A DNA stretch of 6,097 nt from positions 1 to 6,097 of the forward strand of contig JAJQAS010000064.1 of assembly GCA_021203685.1 (NCBI GenBank), read 5' to 3'. Of the stretch, positions 5,607 to 6,097 are shown one piece after another (position 1 is the stretch's first letter; each line of letters begins with the position of its first letter). The translations under genes and the position numbers were made by a program. Origin of the DNA: Clostridiales bacterium (GTDB lineage Bacteria; Bacillota; Clostridia; Oscillospirales; Oscillospiraceae). Below the pieces are notes generated by a model, which saw nothing but the letters and a program-made list of their open reading frames with translations, was not told where the DNA came from and did not search any database.

Positions 5607-5835
5607 TGGTCTGTACCTCACTTGCTTCGAATTGGGGGGCTTAATTGTACATTGGACCGTACCTCCTGTGTTATTTGATGGGGGACTTGAAATTCAGCCT
5701 CATAACACATCATCCTTTTTTCAGGTCATGGGATGGGGTGGAAGGAACCTGCTGCTTTTCCGGTACAGCTGCCGTTTTCAACTGTTCTTTGGAATCAACT
5801 CCTTTTGAAGAACTGCTGTTCTTTTTGATGTCATT

Positions 5836-5864
5836 ACTATACTACAAGAACGAGTAATTGTCAA
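5836..5864 (-). promoter_or_regulatory. Strong sigma-A promoter driving the small RNA
   Basis: On the minus strand a perfect TTGACA (5864-5859), a 17-bp spacer and TATAGT (5841-5836, one mismatch to consensus) form the best promoter in the window. The DNA just upstream (about 5868-5890) is A/T-rich with A tracts on this strand, resembling an UP element. The transcript start is predicted near 5829. Confidence 0.8.
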
Positions 5865-6087
5865 GCACTTTTTTAAAGATTTTTTTCTTTCATTTCGGAA
5901 AAGCGGAGAATTTGGTCAAATGAATGATTCACAGAACATTTATGCAAAATTACGGTTTCATAGTCCTTATTTCGGGGCTATGTGCCGGAATAACGAAGGA
6001 GAATGCTGCAGGATATCCGTCAAATGCGGGAAGAAACATACACACGGCCCCGTGTACAAAAACCCACGAAAACCTGCAAAAAACCTG
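5865..6087. other. Non-coding, AT-richer intergenic DNA at the right edge
   Basis: No supported gene. The GC is clearly below the coding part. It holds T tracts (5868-5890), a hairpin with 8-bp arms 5959-5966/5975-5982 (one G-U) that can extend to CGG/CCG at 5953-5955/5985-5987, and a small hairpin ACACG/CGTGT at 6042-6055. Two short plus-strand frames (ATG 5980 and ATG 6003) run off the right edge; neither has a well-spaced ribosome site. Confidence 0.5.
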
Positions 6088-6093
6088 TTGACA
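6088..6093 (+). promoter_or_regulatory. Possible -35 element of a unit beyond the right edge
   Basis: A perfect TTGACA preceded by A-rich DNA (6056-6083) resembles strong clostridial promoters, such as those of stable RNA genes. The -10 region would lie outside the window, so this cannot be confirmed. Confidence 0.35.
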
Positions 6094-6097
6094 AAGG

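Larger units (their letters stand above)
5536..5829 (-). ncRNA. Candidate independent structured small RNA, about 290 nt, family unknown
   Basis: A near-consensus promoter (5864-5836) and an intrinsic terminator (5581-5536) bracket about 290 nt without a convincing ORF on either strand. Several hairpins can form in the transcript: 6-bp arms at 5808-5823 (AAGAAC/GTTCTT), 7-bp arms with one G-U at 5765-5785, and perfect 8-bp arms TGTGTTAT/ATAACACA at 5667-5674 and 5702-5709, whose interior pairs further with bulges. Two copies of GAGGTAC-N9-ATG-like sequence occur at 5647-5665 and 5600-5619. I see none of the diagnostic parts of tmRNA (no tag ORF, no GGTTCGA arm), RNase P or SRP RNA, and no long single rod like 6S RNA. 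A regulatory RNA or a long leader for the oxidase is possible, though the terminator separates it from that gene. Confidence in an RNA gene is fair; its function is unknown. Confidence 0.6.

Noticed and set aside
5473..5857. Plus-strand frames of 111 and 70 codons across the right intergenic region
   Set aside because: They lack proper ribosome sites, run through the terminator stem and two minus-strand promoters, and show no recognisable protein features.
5980..6097. Short plus-strand frames from ATG 5980 and ATG 6003 running off the edge
   Set aside because: The first has no ribosome site and the second has AGGAG only 1 nt from the ATG; a possible promoter -35 at 6088 would lie inside them.

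Overview
The window looks like chromosomal DNA from a GC-rich, low-motility-type anaerobic Firmicute, most likely a gut clostridium of the Oscillospiraceae group (Flavonifractor/Pseudoflavonifractor-like). This is inferred from the gene set (TelA, a TPM-domain protein, stand-alone GluQ, a Cys-rich FMN hydroxy-acid oxidase), strong AGGAGG-type ribosome binding sites, TTGACA/TATAAT promoters and high-GC codon use. No gene here fixes the genus.

Left part, plus strand (1-3776): the 3' end of a TelA-family gene (open at the left edge), a membrane-anchored TPM-domain protein with a Gly/Pro-rich tail, then glutamyl-Q tRNA(Asp) synthetase (gluQ) closely followed by a small multi-spanning membrane protein of unknown function. 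A strong hairpin at 3732-3776 closes this side and can also serve the opposing genes. Three clusters of heptamers with core TTAGCNN sit at or just after the stop codons of telA, the TPM gene and the small membrane-protein gene. The first two share a 43-nt near-identical block, so the TPM gene is flanked by direct repeats.

Middle part, minus strand (3827-5509): an FMN-dependent alpha-hydroxy-acid oxidase-like gene with its own promoter (TTGCTT-17 bp-TATAAT) and a perfect 15-nt dyad in its 5' UTR, followed 34 nt downstream by a membrane-anchored Mrr-type nuclease-domain protein of lower GC.

Right part (5536-6097) has no convincing protein gene. It holds what looks like an independent small-RNA gene on the minus strand: a near-consensus sigma-A promoter (TTGACA-17-TATAGT) with A/T-rich upstream DNA, about 290 nt of hairpin-rich sequence, and a textbook intrinsic terminator (13-bp stem plus T6). 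Inside are two copies of a motif that looks like a Shine-Dalgarno site plus ATG, opening ORFs of only 3 and 10 codons. I could not assign this RNA to a known family; it is the most interesting item in the window. A -35-like TTGACA at the very right edge suggests another transcription unit beginning outside.
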